From positions 124,001-188,000 of the forward strand of contig NZ_PZZZ01000001.1 in the NCBI RefSeq assembly GCF_003046475.1: 64,000 nt of DNA, written 5' to 3'. The notes beneath the pieces were generated by a model, which saw nothing but the letters and a program-made list of their open reading frames with translations, was not told the origin of the DNA and did no database searches. This DNA comes from Mycoplana dimorpha (lineage in GTDB: Bacteria; Pseudomonadota; Alphaproteobacteria; Rhizobiales; Rhizobiaceae). Every line of letters starts with the position of its first letter. The first letter of the stretch is position 1. The translations under genes were made by a program, and so were the position numbers. Below, piece after piece: positions 47,112-56,911 of the stretch.

Positions 47112-47262
47112 TTTACGGCCTCCTTGCGGTTCAACGCGACCATCAAGCCGCCTGATCGGGCCGGGAGTCAATCCGTTCGTGCTGATGGGCGGACCGCCGC
47201 GCCGCCGAACCGTTCGATGCCCGAACGATGCCGCAGAACGAGACCATCGCCGCAGAAGGTGG

Positions 47263-48834
47263 CTAACGCCGCAGGCTTCCGAGAATGCCACGCACGATGG
47301 CACGGCCAAGCGAATTGGCGACGCTGCGCGCGGCCGATTTCATCGCCGCTTCCACCACCGTCTCGCGCTGGTACCCGGATCGGCCTTTCGTTTTTGCCGC
47401 ACCGTTCGTCGGGGCTGTGTCGTCGTTGCCGAAGCCGGGCAACGTCCAGCGGCTGCCGCCGTTCTGCTGTTCCGGTTCCGGCGCCTGCTGGTTCTCCTGC
47501 TGCTGCTGGGTTTCGAGCTTCTTGGCGCGCTCGGCCAGCATCTCGTAGGCCGATTGACGGTCGAAGTCCTCGTCATAGATACCGGCGACGGGGCTGATCT
47601 TCATCACCTGCGCGCGCTCCGCATCCGACAGCGGGCCGACGCGCGAGGCCGGCGGGCGGATCAGCGTGCGCTCGACCATCGACGGCGCGCCCTTGCCCTC
47701 CAGCGTCGAGACCAGCGCCTCGCCGGTTCCGAGCTGGGTGATGACGGTGGCGCAATCGAAATCCGGATTGGGGCGGAAGGTGTCGGCGGCGGTCTTCACC
47801 GCCTTCTGCTCTCGCGGCGAATAGGCGCGCAGGGCGTGTTGCACGCGGTTGCCGAGCTGGGCGAGCACCGTCTCGGGCACGTCGAGCGGGTTCTGGGTGA
47901 CGAAGTAGACGCCGACGCCCTTCGAGCGGATCAGCCGCACCACCTGCTCGACCCGTTCGATCAGCACCTTCGGCGCATCGTTGAAGAGCAGGTGTGCCTC
48001 GTCGAAGAAGAAGACGAGCCGCGGCTTCTCCGGATCGCCCACCTCCGGCAACTCCTCGAAAAGTTCGGACAGCAGCCACAGCAGGAAGGTGGCATAGAGG
48101 CGCGGGTTCATCATCAGCTTGTCGGCGGCGAGCACCGAGATCGCGCCGCGGCCGTCATGGGTGGTGCGCATGATGTCGGAAATCTTCAGCGCAGGCTCGC
48201 CGAAGAAATGCTGCGCGCCCTGCTGTTCGAGGATCAGGAGCGCGCGCTGGATCGAACCGACCGAGGCTTTGGAGATCAGGCCGAACTGGTTGGATAGCTC
48301 GGTGGCATTCTCACCCATGTAGTTCAGCAGCGCCTGCAGGTCCTTCAGGTCGAGCAGCGGCAGGCCGCCCTTGTCGGCGATCTTGAAGGCGATGTTGAGC
48401 ACGCCCTCCTGTGGCTCCGTGGCGTCCATCAGCCGTGCCAGGAGCAGCGGCCCCATCTCGGTCATGGTGGCGCGGACGCGGTGGCCCTTCTCGCCATAGA
48501 GGTCCCAGAAAATCACCGGAAATTGCTGGAAGTCGTAGGGTTCGAGACCGATTTCCTGGGCGCGCTTGACGAGAAAATCCTTCGCCTCGCCGATCGCGCC
48601 GATGCCGGAAAGGTCGCCCTTGATGTCGGCGCAGAACACCGGAACGCCGGCATTGGAGAAGCCCTCGGCGAGGACCTGCAGCGTCACGGTCTTGCCGGTG
48701 CCGGTCGCCCCGGTCACGAGCCCGTGCCGGTTGCCGAACTTCAGCTCGAGGTATTCCGGCTTGTTGATGGAGTTGTCCGGCTTGCGGCTGGTGCCGATGT
48801 AGATCTTGCCGTCCTGGATAACGCTGTCGCCCAC
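47263..48834 (-). CDS. HerA-like ATPase, DUF853 family
   Basis: A 523-residue P-loop ATPase related to HerA/VirB4 translocases. The nucleotide-binding site GATGTGKT is at about 42-49 and the Walker B segment RLVFFFDEAHLLF at about 285-297; the stretch FVTQNPLDVPETVLAQLGNRVQHALRA is typical of DUF853. The C-terminal about 70 residues are Gln-rich and basic. The GTG at 48834 is preceded by AGGAGAG; the frame upstream to 49380 covers the neighbouring divergent gene and is not coding. Cellular role unknown; HerA relatives move or pump DNA. No NurA-like nuclease is adjacent. Confidence 0.88.
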   Translation of the reverse strand: MGDSVIQDGKIYIGTSRKPDNSINKPEYLELKFGNRHGLVTGATGTGKTVTLQVLAEGFSNAGVPVFCADIKGDLSGIGAIGEAKDFLVKRAQEIGLEPYDFQQFPVIFWDLYGEKGHRVRATMTEMGPLLLARLMDATEPQEGVLNIAFKIADKGGLPLLDLKDLQALLNYMGENATELSNQFGLISKASVGSIQRALLILEQQGAQHFFGEPALKISDIMRTTHDGRGAISVLAADKLMMNPRLYATFLLWLLSELFEELPEVGDPEKPRLVFFFDEAHLLFNDAPKVLIERVEQVVRLIRSKGVGVYFVTQNPLDVPETVLAQLGNRVQHALRAYSPREQKAVKTAADTFRPNPDFDCATVITQLGTGEALVSTLEGKGAPSMVERTLIRPPASRVGPLSDAERAQVMKISPVAGIYDEDFDRQSAYEMLAERAKKLETQQQQENQQAPEPEQQNGGSRWTLPGFGNDDTAPTNGAAKTKGRSGYQRETVVEAAMKSAARSVANSLGRAIVRGILGSLRR

Positions 48835-49045
48835 TGCAGTCTCTCCTGTCCGTGCCGGCGGGAAGCGCCCGCGTTCCGTTTTGGCCCGATCATGCTTGAA
48901 TCGCCCGATCGACTTTATAAGTTGAATGGTGAACTTAACACCCGCTGAAATCGCTTCGGACCGCGATGTCGCTTGATGCGTGAGTTCGATGGTCAATTCC
49001 TTTAAGGTTGATGTTAACGTCAAAACACGAACTGGAGAAATGTTC

Positions 49046-49435
49046 ATGAGCGATCTCGTCAACCGCGTCGCCGAGAATGTCGGCATCGATCCGGCCACCG
49101 CCGAAAAAGCCCTCGGCATGATGCTTGGCTTCCTGCAGCGCGAGGCCCCGGATGGTCCCGTCGCGCGGATGATCGAGGCCATTCCCGGCGCCTCCGAGCT
49201 CGTGGCCCAGTACAATGACGATGGTACCGGCGGCGGACTGCTCGGCGGACTGATGAATGCGATAGGCGGCGGCGGAGTGATGGCGCTCGGCCAACAGCTC
49301 ATGAGCGAGGGTCTCGGAATGGGCGAGATCACGGCCCTCGCCAGGGAAACGATTTCGATCGCCCGCGAATATGCCGGCAACGAAGTGGTCGACGAGGTGG
49401 TCGGTGCGGTGCCGGGGCTCAGTCAGTTCGTCTGA
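49046..49435 (+). CDS. DUF2267-like small conserved protein
   Basis: A 129-residue protein with two helical regions either side of a Gly-rich loop (GTGGGLLGGLMNAIGGGG at about 62-80). The pattern of MSDLVNRVAENVGIDPATAEKALGMMLGFL and the end VDEVVGAVPGLSQFV resemble DUF2267-type proteins of rhizobia. The ATG at 49046 is eight bases from CTGGAG, better than the ATG at 49040. It diverges from the HerA-like gene. Function unknown. Confidence 0.65.
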   Translation: MSDLVNRVAENVGIDPATAEKALGMMLGFLQREAPDGPVARMIEAIPGASELVAQYNDDGTGGGLLGGLMNAIGGGGVMALGQQLMSEGLGMGEITALARETISIAREYAGNEVVDEVVGAVPGLSQFV

Positions 49436-49500
49436 TGCCGGAATTCAACCTCAGCCTTGGCCGCTGCGCAGGCGCCGGACGTAAAACATTTGCGCGCTCT

Positions 49501-49534
49501 CAAAAAACGAAATGCCCGTGGCGAGCACGGGCAT
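49501..49534 (-). terminator. Rho-independent terminator after the peroxiredoxin gene
   Basis: On the minus strand ATGCCCGTG and CACGGGCAT (49534-49526 and 49520-49512) form a perfect 9-base stem with a 5-base loop, followed by TTTCG then TTTTTT (49507-49502). It lies 31 bases past the peroxiredoxin stop. The stem can also serve the convergent DUF2267-like gene, but the T-run is only on the minus strand. Confidence 0.85.
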
Positions 49535-49564
49535 CCGGTTCTGCTGATGCGCGGGAGCGGCGTC

Positions 49565-50050
49565 TCAGAGCTGGCCGATCATCGCGGCGGCGGCCGAGAC
49601 GGTGGCCTGGCCGGGATTTTCCTCGACGTTCAGCGTCTTGACCACGCCGTCCTCGACCAGCATCGAGTAGCGCTTGGAGCGCACGCCGAGGCCGCCGCCC
49701 GAGAGATCGGCATCGAGGCCGAGCGCCTTGGTGAAGGCGGCGTCCCAGTCGGCGATGAAGCGCAGCTTGCCGGACGCGCCGGTGGCGTTCGCCCAGGCGC
49801 CCATCACATGGTGATCGTTGACCGCTACGACGACGATGTCGTCGACGCCCTTGGCGAGGATGGCGTCGCGATTCTCCAGATAGCCCGGCAGGTGGTTCAG
49901 CGAGCAGGTCGGCGTGAAGGCGCCGGGAACGGCGAAGAGCACGACGCGCCGGCCCTTGAAGAGATCGTCGGTCGAAACGTCGACCGGTCCGTCCGGCGTA
50001 CGCTCCTTCAGCTTCAGGGCGGGCAGTCTGTCTCCTACGGCAATCGTCAC
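49565..50050 (-). CDS. Peroxiredoxin (Prx5-type)
   Basis: A 161-residue thiol peroxidase. The peroxidatic Cys is Cys49 in FAVPGAFTPTCSLNHLP, with the essential Pro and Thr of the PxxxTxxC motif; no clear resolving Cys is present, as in atypical or 1-Cys Prx5 enzymes. Translation starts at the GTG at 50050, with AAGGAG seven bases before it. A strong terminator follows. Reductant unknown. Confidence 0.93.
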   Translation of the reverse strand: MTIAVGDRLPALKLKERTPDGPVDVSTDDLFKGRRVVLFAVPGAFTPTCSLNHLPGYLENRDAILAKGVDDIVVVAVNDHHVMGAWANATGASGKLRFIADWDAAFTKALGLDADLSGGGLGVRSKRYSMLVEDGVVKTLNVEENPGQATVSAAAAMIGQL

Positions 50051-50170
50051 GATCGTTCTCCTTGGCTGGTGGCGCCAGGCGGAACGCCTGGCCGGTCGGC
50101 CCGGACTATAGAGTGGTCTCTGTGAAGTGGGAACCGGTTTCGGGACAAAGGAACGCTGCGATCCAAAGAC

Positions 50171-50995
50171 CTAAGGCGCTGCGTGCGGGGCGATCGCAAG
50201 CGTCGTTTCCATCGCGCGTCCCCCGCTCGTGGCCGTGAAGAGGATGGCGGCGCCGGAAAGGCTGGCATTCTTCGGCTTGCGGAGCAGGGGGACCTCGACG
50301 TGATAGGAGTCTCCGGAGCGCGTCGGCATCGCGGTGCCGAACTGAAAACCGTCCGGTCCGGAAACGAACACCTGCGGCGTGGTGCCGGGCGCCGTGAAGG
50401 CCACGGCAAGCGATTTTCCGTCGTCGTTCCAGCGGGCGTCGATTACCGCGAAGTCGGGGGAGGGCGGCGCGGGAAGCGCCGCCTCGGCGGCTTTAAGGTC
50501 CGCCGCCTCCGCGGGATCGACAGCCGCGCCGGCCTGCAGCTCGACCGAGAGCTCGGCCTGCACCGGGATGCAAATGTCCTGGCAGATGCCGAGAAACACA
50601 GAGGCTGAGACCTGCGTGGTCTCTGGACCGGGGACCTTCTGCTTCAGTGTCAGGGGCAGGCCGACCGATCGGTCGTAGCCGGTGTAGCGTGAAAAGCCGT
50701 CGTCGAAATGCTTCGGAACCGGAAAGCGGAGCGATTCAAGCTTCAGCCCGGAAGACTCCGGAAGGCTGACGGTCGGCGGGACGCCGCTCTCGCCGGGGTC
50801 ACGCCAGTAAGTCCGCCAGCCCGGCTCGAGGCGTATGTCGAGCAGGGCCGGAATGCTTCCGTCCGTCCGCTCGGGGAACACGACCAGACGAACGCGACCA
50901 CCCTCGGTCTCATGCCAGGCGGAGCTTGCGGCGATTGCCGGCACGGGCGCAGAAAGGGCGGCAAGGCACATGAAAACGACGCGAAAACCTCTCAT
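50171..50995 (-). CDS. DsbD alpha-domain-like periplasmic protein
   Basis: A 274-residue exported protein (signal peptide 1-22, cleavage near AIA). It corresponds to the N-terminal domain family of DsbD, with GWRTYWRDPGESGVPP and the redox-like FLGICQDICIPVQAEL (C-x3-C). The membrane and thioredoxin domains of a full DsbD are absent, so it is a stand-alone thiol domain protein. A role in periplasmic or copper-related thiol chemistry is inferred from the family. No partner gene lies next to it. Confidence 0.83.
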   Translation of the reverse strand: MRGFRVVFMCLAALSAPVPAIAASSAWHETEGGRVRLVVFPERTDGSIPALLDIRLEPGWRTYWRDPGESGVPPTVSLPESSGLKLESLRFPVPKHFDDGFSRYTGYDRSVGLPLTLKQKVPGPETTQVSASVFLGICQDICIPVQAELSVELQAGAAVDPAEAADLKAAEAALPAPPSPDFAVIDARWNDDGKSLAVAFTAPGTTPQVFVSGPDGFQFGTAMPTRSGDSYHVEVPLLRKPKNASLSGAAILFTATSGGRAMETTLAIAPHAAP

Positions 50996-51184
50996 GCGTC
51001 GTGGTGTAACCTCGCCCTAGCCGTCTTTCCACCGTTCTTCCGAGTTTTTCGATCATATTCTCTTGATCACGGCGCAGGCTGCACCAGTTCTTTCAGGAGG
51101 TTGGCGCTAAGGTGCCAGTTGTGGCGCGGCCCGTGACGAGAAGGCGCTTTTCATTTGGCCGCGAATTGATAGGCTGTATTCACC

Positions 51185-51790
51185 ATGGCGATGTCGGTCC
51201 TGAAAGAGAGACGAGAACGGGGCTTCCTTGACGGTCACTTCCTGATCGCCATGCCCGGCATGCTCGACAAGAATTTCGAACGCACCGTCGTCTATATCTG
51301 CGCCCATTCCGAAGATGGAGCCATGGGCTTCATCATCAACCGTCCCCAGCCGATGAGCTTCACCGACGTGCTGCTCCACCTGCAGCTCGTCGAGGAGGAC
51401 GACGTAATCCGCCTGCCGGAGCACACGATCGATTTCCCGATCCGCGCCGGCGGCCCGGTCGAGAGTGGCCGGGGCTTCGTGCTCCATTCGGACGACTACG
51501 CCTCCGAATCCAGCATACCCGTCAGCGACGAGATCAGCCTGACGGCGACCCTCGACATCGTGCGGGCCATTTCGCGCGGCCAGGGACCCAGGCGCGGCAT
51601 GCTGATGCTCGGCTATGCAGGATGGGGGGCGGGGCAGCTCGAAACCGAGATCGCCGCCAATGGCTGGCTGACCTGCCCGGCATCGGACGATCTGATCTTC
51701 GACACGCCGGTCGAGGAGAAGTACGATCGGGCGCTCGCCCTGATGGGCGTCACCCCGGCGATGCTCTCCATGGAAGTCGGGCACGCCTGA
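51185..51790 (+). CDS. YqgE/AlgH family protein
   Basis: A 201-residue soluble protein of the YqgE/AlgH family, whose function is unresolved. Key stretches are [54 protein letters not shown] and [21 protein letters not shown]. The ATG at 51185 is used; 51191 is an alternative. It converges with the GGDEF-EAL gene across 15 bases. Confidence 0.92.
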   Translation: MAMSVLKERRERGFLDGHFLIAMPGMLDKNFERTVVYICAHSEDGAMGFIINRPQPMSFTDVLLHLQLVEEDDVIRLPEHTIDFPIRAGGPVESGRGFVLHSDDYASESSIPVSDEISLTATLDIVRAISRGQGPRRGMLMLGYAGWGAGQLETEIAANGWLTCPASDDLIFDTPVEEKYDRALALMGVTPAMLSMEVGHA

Positions 51791-51805
51791 CCAACAAATC
51801 CGTGA

Positions 51806-54715
51806 TCAGGCCCGTTTCATCAACGGGAACCGCTCCTTCAACAGGCGCAGCACCGAATCGTAGCCGATCGGCGGGCCGAAGAGGTAGCTCTGGCCGAATT
51901 CGCAGCCCATCCGCCCCAGTTCGATCGCGTCCTCTTCCGTCTCGATGCCCTCGGCGACGACCGTCATCTCCATCTCATGCGCCATCGACACGACCGACCG
52001 TAGCAGCACGGTGCGCTTGTCCGAGCCGTCGCGTACCAGCGCCTTGTCGATCTTGATGGTGTCGAAGGGGAATCGGGTCAGGTAGGCCAGCGAGGAATAG
52101 CCGGTGCCGAAGTCGTCCAGCGCCAGGCCGAGGCCGGCGTCGCGCAGCTTGTTCAGCACCAGCCGCGCCTGTTCGGCGTTCTCCATCACCACCGACTCGG
52201 TCAGTTCGAACTTCAGCTTGTGCGGTTCGCAGCGTGTCTTGGAAAGAACGGCGCGCACGTCGTTGCAGAGCTCGTTGTTGAGTAGCTGGGCGCTCGACAG
52301 GTTGACCGAGACGAATATCGGCAGGTCGCCGGTCTGCAGCTGCCAGTCCATCAGGTCGCTTGCCGCCTTGTCGAAGGCGAATGCGCCGAGCTGACTGATC
52401 AGGTCCGACTGCTCGGCGACCGGGATGAACTCTTCCGGCGAGATGCTGCCGCGTTTGGGATGTTCCCAGCGCATCAGCGCCTCGAAGCCGGCGATCTCCG
52501 CATCCGACAGCCGCACGATCGGCTGGTAGACCATCGACAGTTCTTTCCGCTCGATCGCGCGGCGGAGGTCGGTCTCGACCTGCAGACGGTCGGTGCCCAT
52601 GGTGCGGAAGGCGGGGCGGTATGGCTCCACACGGTTGCCGCCCGCCTTCTTCGCGCGGTACATGGCAAGCTCCGCGTCGTTGAGCAGGCTCGTCGCGTCC
52701 TGCTGCGGATCAAGGCACGAGACGAGGCCGATCGAGGCGGTCAGGATGATCTCGCGGTTGCCGAAACTGATCGGCACGGTGATCGCCTTGCTGACGGCAT
52801 CGGCGAAGTCCGCGACCTTGGCGGGGTCGCGCTCGGAGAGCAGGATCAGGCCGAACTGGTCGCCGGACAGGCGTGACAGGGTATCCTGCGGCTTCAGCAG
52901 CCGCCGCAGCCGGCGCGACAGCGCCACCAGGATGTTGTCCCCGGCCGCAATCCCGAGCGCGTCGTTGACCTGCTTGTAGCGGTCGATGTCGATGGCGAGA
53001 ACGGTGGGGCGCACCGCGTCGCTGGTTCCGGCGATCGAGAGAACGGATTGCAGCCGGTCGAGGAAGACCTGGCGATTGGGCAGCCCGGTCAGGTTGTCGT
53101 GCAGCGCGTCCTGGAGAAGCCGGTCGATGGAATTGCGCTGTTCGGTGATGTCGACGATCGTGCCGACGCAGCGGATGATCTCGCCATTGGCGCCCAGCAC
53201 CGGCCGGGCGCGGATCGCCAGCCAGTGGTAATGCCCGTCCTCGGCGCGCACGCGGAACTGGTGGTTGAGCCGGCCGCGGCGATGCTCGAGGAGCACGTCG
53301 AGCGTGGCACGGAAGCGGTCGCGGTCGTCGGGATGCAGGCGCGGCAGCCAGTTCCGGGCCGGCCCGTGCATCATGCCTGGCGAAAGGCCGAGCTGCATGG
53401 AAATGTCGGGAATGGTGACGACGCGATCGCGCGCGACATCCCAGTCCCAGACTGTGTCGCCGGAGCCGGTCAGCGCCAACGACTGCCGTTCGAGGTCGGA
53501 GAACAGCCCCTGCTGGTAGGCGCCGCCGGCAAAGGCGTGCTGCATCACGGTGAACCCGATCAGGAGCACGATCAGCACCAGGCCGCCGCCGAGCGCCGGC
53601 TGGATGATGTCGTTGTCCAGCTTGCCCGTCACCGTCATCCACGCGCCGAACAGCCACACCAGGATCAGTGACCAGGCCGGCACCAACAGGATCGCCCGGT
53701 CGTAACGGTTGAAGCCGAGATAGGCGATCAGCACGATACCGACGGAGGCGGTGAGCGCGAACGAGATCCGCGCAATGCCTGCGGCGATCGGCGGATCATA
53801 GATCGCGACGCCGAACAAGAGTCCAAGCCCGAGAATCCAGGCGAGCGTCGCGTAGGAGAGATGGGCATGCCAGCGGTTGAGGTTCAGGTAGGCGAACAGG
53901 AACATGACGAGGCCGACGGCCAGCGACACCTCCGTTCCGGCCCGCCACATCCGTTCGTCGCCGGCGGTTATGCTGATGAGTTTCGACAGGAAGCCGAAAT
54001 CGACGCAGATATAGCCGAGCACCGCCCAGGCGAGCGCCGCCGTCGCCGGCAGCATCGAGGTGCCCTTCACCACAAACAGAATGGTCAGGAACACGGCGAG
54101 CAGGCCGGCGATGCCGAGCACGATGCCGCGATAGAGGGTGAAGGCGTTGATGGTGTCCTTGTAGGCGTTCGGCTCCCACAGATACATCTGCGGCAGTTCC
54201 GGCGTTGCAAGTTCGGCCACGAAGGTGACGACGGAACCGGGGTTCAGCGTGATCCGGAACACGTCCGCCTCGTCGCTCGGCTGGCGATCGAGCGCAAAGC
54301 CCTCGCTCGGCGTGATCGACAGAATGCGCTGCGAGCCGAGGTCGGGCCAGAACAGCTTGGAGCGCACCAGACGGAAATGCGGTGCGACGATCACCCGGTC
54401 GATCTGCTCTTCCGAGACGTTGGCGAGCGCAAAGACCGCCCAGTCGCCCTCGTGGCCTGGGTTGGTCGCCCGCACCTCGATGCGCCGGACGATACCGTCG
54501 GTGCCGGGTGCGGTGGAAACCTGGAAGGCCTCGCCGCGGCCCGTGTAGATCTCCGTCGTCGCCGTCAGGTCGAGCGCGGTGTCGTCGCGGGAGATTTGTA
54601 CAGGCTCGACCGCCTCGGCCGACGAGATGAGCCCGACGAGCGAAAGCACCGTCAGTAGGGTGAGGGCCAGCGCCCGGCTGACGAGCAGCAGTGTCGGCAC
54701 GGATCGGAAGGTCAT
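51806..54715 (-). CDS. 7TM-PAS-GGDEF-EAL protein, likely cyclic-di-GMP phosphodiesterase
   Basis: A 969-residue membrane sensor: signal/TM (about 12-34), extracytoplasmic beta-rich domain to about 185 (7TMR-DISM extracellular-like), seven TM helices (about 195-395), PAS (about 415-535), GGDEF (about 545-705) and EAL (about 715-960). The GGDEF motif is SGDQF near residue 616, so cyclase activity is unlikely. The EAL domain is intact: FEALMRW (745-747), ELTES, LDDFGTGYSS, KIDK and VAEGIET. It probably hydrolyses c-di-GMP, with the GGDEF part acting as a regulatory GTP-binding domain. Confidence 0.9.
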   Translation of the reverse strand: MTFRSVPTLLLVSRALALTLLTVLSLVGLISSAEAVEPVQISRDDTALDLTATTEIYTGRGEAFQVSTAPGTDGIVRRIEVRATNPGHEGDWAVFALANVSEEQIDRVIVAPHFRLVRSKLFWPDLGSQRILSITPSEGFALDRQPSDEADVFRITLNPGSVVTFVAELATPELPQMYLWEPNAYKDTINAFTLYRGIVLGIAGLLAVFLTILFVVKGTSMLPATAALAWAVLGYICVDFGFLSKLISITAGDERMWRAGTEVSLAVGLVMFLFAYLNLNRWHAHLSYATLAWILGLGLLFGVAIYDPPIAAGIARISFALTASVGIVLIAYLGFNRYDRAILLVPAWSLILVWLFGAWMTVTGKLDNDIIQPALGGGLVLIVLLIGFTVMQHAFAGGAYQQGLFSDLERQSLALTGSGDTVWDWDVARDRVVTIPDISMQLGLSPGMMHGPARNWLPRLHPDDRDRFRATLDVLLEHRRGRLNHQFRVRAEDGHYHWLAIRARPVLGANGEIIRCVGTIVDITEQRNSIDRLLQDALHDNLTGLPNRQVFLDRLQSVLSIAGTSDAVRPTVLAIDIDRYKQVNDALGIAAGDNILVALSRRLRRLLKPQDTLSRLSGDQFGLILLSERDPAKVADFADAVSKAITVPISFGNREIILTASIGLVSCLDPQQDATSLLNDAELAMYRAKKAGGNRVEPYRPAFRTMGTDRLQVETDLRRAIERKELSMVYQPIVRLSDAEIAGFEALMRWEHPKRGSISPEEFIPVAEQSDLISQLGAFAFDKAASDLMDWQLQTGDLPIFVSVNLSSAQLLNNELCNDVRAVLSKTRCEPHKLKFELTESVVMENAEQARLVLNKLRDAGLGLALDDFGTGYSSLAYLTRFPFDTIKIDKALVRDGSDKRTVLLRSVVSMAHEMEMTVVAEGIETEEDAIELGRMGCEFGQSYLFGPPIGYDSVLRLLKERFPLMKRA

Positions 54716-54722
54716 CGAAACG

Positions 54723-55373
54723 TTAATTTCCTGTCGTCTGGGGGTCTCGTGCCCCTTGCCCCGACGCGGCCGGCACCCGCGACTGGCTTCTGTCCCCTGC
54801 CAGCAGCGAATACATCACGTGGTCGCGCCACTCCCCGTTTATCTTCAAGTATTGTCGCAGATAGCCCTCGCGTTGAAAGCCGGCCTTTTCAAGGAGGCGG
54901 ATGCTCCTTGTGTTCTCCGGAATACAGGCTGCCTCGATGCGGTGCAACTGAAGGCCCGTAAAGATGTAGGGGACCGACAGCTTCAAAGCGGCCAGCATGT
55001 GTCCCTGGCCGGCATGGCGTTCACCCATCCAGTAGCCGATCATGCAGCATTGCGCCGCCCCGCGGCGGATATAGCCGATGGTCAGGCCGCCGAGCAGGCA
55101 CTGCTCGGATTTGAGGAAAAGAAACAGCGGCAACGCCTGGCTGCTTGCGAATTCCTGCTCGTTGCGCACCACCCGCGCCCGGAACGAACTCTCGGTCAGT
55201 TCGTCGCTGCGCCAGCTCGGCTCCCACGGCTCGAGAAACCGCCGGCTTTCGGAGCGGAGCTGGTACCATTGCCGGTAGTCGGAGAAGCGCGGCAGGCGAA
55301 GCAGGTGCGTCTCGTCCTCGAGCACCAGGGCGTCGGACTGCCTCGACAGGAACCGGAAGACCGATCGCGCCAT
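54723..55373 (-). CDS. GNAT N-acetyltransferase (RimJ/RimL-like)
   Basis: A 216-residue acetyltransferase. The acetyl-CoA motif region is YWMGERHAGQGHMLAALKL, the conserved RIEAACIPENTRSIRLLEKAGFQREGYLRQYL block is typical of RimJ/RimL proteins that acetylate ribosomal proteins or antibiotics. The C-terminal about 20 residues are low complexity. It is downstream of the M16 protease on the same strand with about 223 bases between them, an order seen in rhizobia. Confidence 0.87.
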   Translation of the reverse strand: MARSVFRFLSRQSDALVLEDETHLLRLPRFSDYRQWYQLRSESRRFLEPWEPSWRSDELTESSFRARVVRNEQEFASSQALPLFLFLKSEQCLLGGLTIGYIRRGAAQCCMIGYWMGERHAGQGHMLAALKLSVPYIFTGLQLHRIEAACIPENTRSIRLLEKAGFQREGYLRQYLKINGEWRDHVMYSLLAGDRSQSRVPAASGQGARDPQTTGN

Positions 55374-55596
55374 CTATGTCTCTCCGCCGCAGCAGCCCCG
55401 CGGCTCGGGAATGTGCTTGCCGGTGGTCCGGCCGGGTCCCGCTGAACTGTACGCCAGCGGCGGCGATTCCGTCAAACCACGCCGGTTTCTTCGAGCAGAG
55501 GGAACGCCGCGGAAACGGTCCACGCGATCTGCGTCGGGTTTTCGTTCGCCGCACGCCCTTGTCCCGAAACCAGGGCACGATTCCGGGACAGGTGCA

Positions 55597-56892
55597 TCAA
55601 CTCGCCGCCCGTTGCGGCGCATCGCTGCGGGAGAGCGCATTGACGATATCGGCGGTGGCGGCGAGCTGTTCGACGGGGCCGATGGCCGAAAGGGTCGGAG
55701 TCGTGTCGAAAAACAGGCGCCCGGCGAGGTCGGTCAGCCGTTCCGCGGTGATGCCGGCCAGGCGCTCCATCAACTCCTCGTTGGGGATCGGCCGGCCGTA
55801 GAGCATCATCTGGCGGGCGATCTGCCCCGCCCGTGCGGCCGGGCTTTCCTGCCCCATAAGCAGCTGGGCGCGGATCTGGGCGCGGGCGCGGTCGATCTCC
55901 TGCTCGTCGATCCGCTCGGTCGACTTGCGCAGCTCTTCGACGATCACCGGCACAAGTTCCGGCAGGTTCTCGCCGCCGGTCGCGGCATGAATGCCGAAGA
56001 TGCCGGTGTCGGAAAAGCCCCAGTGGAACGCGTAGACCGAATAGCAGAGGCCGCGCTCCTCGCGCACCTCCTGGAACAGCCGCGAGGACATGCCGCCGCC
56101 AAGGATGTTGGCGAGGATCTGCGAGCAGTAGAAGTCGCGGGCATGGTAGGCCTTGCCCTCGAAGCCGAGCAGCACCTGCGCATCCATCAGGTCGCGGCTC
56201 TCGCGAACATCGCCGCCGGTATAGCGGGCGGCCTCGAGCACAGGGGCTACGGACGGGCTTTGCGGCAGCGCCGCGAAGCGCTTCTCCGCATCGCGGACGA
56301 ACGCATCATGGTCCACCGCCCCGGCGGCGACGACGAACATGCGGTCGGTCGTATAGTTGCGGCCGAGATAGGCGCGGATCTCGGCCGGGTCGAAGGAAAG
56401 CACCGTCTCCGGCGTTCCGAGGATGGCGCGGCCGATCGTCTGGTCGCGATAGGCGGCCTCGGAGAACTTGTCGAACACCACGTCGTCCGGCGTATCGTTC
56501 GCAGCGCCGATCTCCTGCAGGATCACCTGCTGCTCGCGGGCGAGCTCCTCCTCGTCGAACACCGATTCGGTGAGGATGTCGGCGAGTATGTCGGTTGCCA
56601 GCGGCACGTGATCCTTCAGCACGCGGGCATAATAGGACGTCGTCTCTGTCGAGGTGGCGGCATTGACCTCGCCGCCGACGTTCTCGATCTCCTCGGCGAT
56701 CTGCCGGGCGGAGCGGCGCGCCGTGCCCTTGAAGGCCATGTGCTCGAGCAGATGGGCAATGCCGTGTTCGTCGGCCGTCTCGTTGCGCGAGCCGGACTTG
56801 ATCCACACGCCGAGAGCAACGCTCTCCAGGTGCGGCATGTTCTCGGTGACGACCGTCAGGCCGGACGGCAGCCTGGTGCACTCAACTTTCAT
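55597..56892 (-). CDS. M16 family zinc peptidase (mitochondrial processing peptidase-like)
   Basis: A 431-residue protease with the inverted zinc motif HxxEH at residues 47-51 (HGIAHLLEHMAFKG), the third ligand Glu further on in the EEIENVGGEVNAATSTE region, and the C-terminal YSVYAFHWGFSDTG. It resembles the alphaproteobacterial homologues of the beta subunit of mitochondrial processing peptidase. The ATG at 56892 is used; the frame upstream overlaps the thrC end region. thrC lies 20 bases upstream on the same strand. Confidence 0.92.
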   Translation of the reverse strand: MKVECTRLPSGLTVVTENMPHLESVALGVWIKSGSRNETADEHGIAHLLEHMAFKGTARRSARQIAEEIENVGGEVNAATSTETTSYYARVLKDHVPLATDILADILTESVFDEEELAREQQVILQEIGAANDTPDDVVFDKFSEAAYRDQTIGRAILGTPETVLSFDPAEIRAYLGRNYTTDRMFVVAAGAVDHDAFVRDAEKRFAALPQSPSVAPVLEAARYTGGDVRESRDLMDAQVLLGFEGKAYHARDFYCSQILANILGGGMSSRLFQEVREERGLCYSVYAFHWGFSDTGIFGIHAATGGENLPELVPVIVEELRKSTERIDEQEIDRARAQIRAQLLMGQESPAARAGQIARQMMLYGRPIPNEELMERLAGITAERLTDLAGRLFFDTTPTLSAIGPVEQLAATADIVNALSRSDAPQRAAS

Positions 56893-56911
56893 TTTCGACT
56901 TTCTGCGATCG

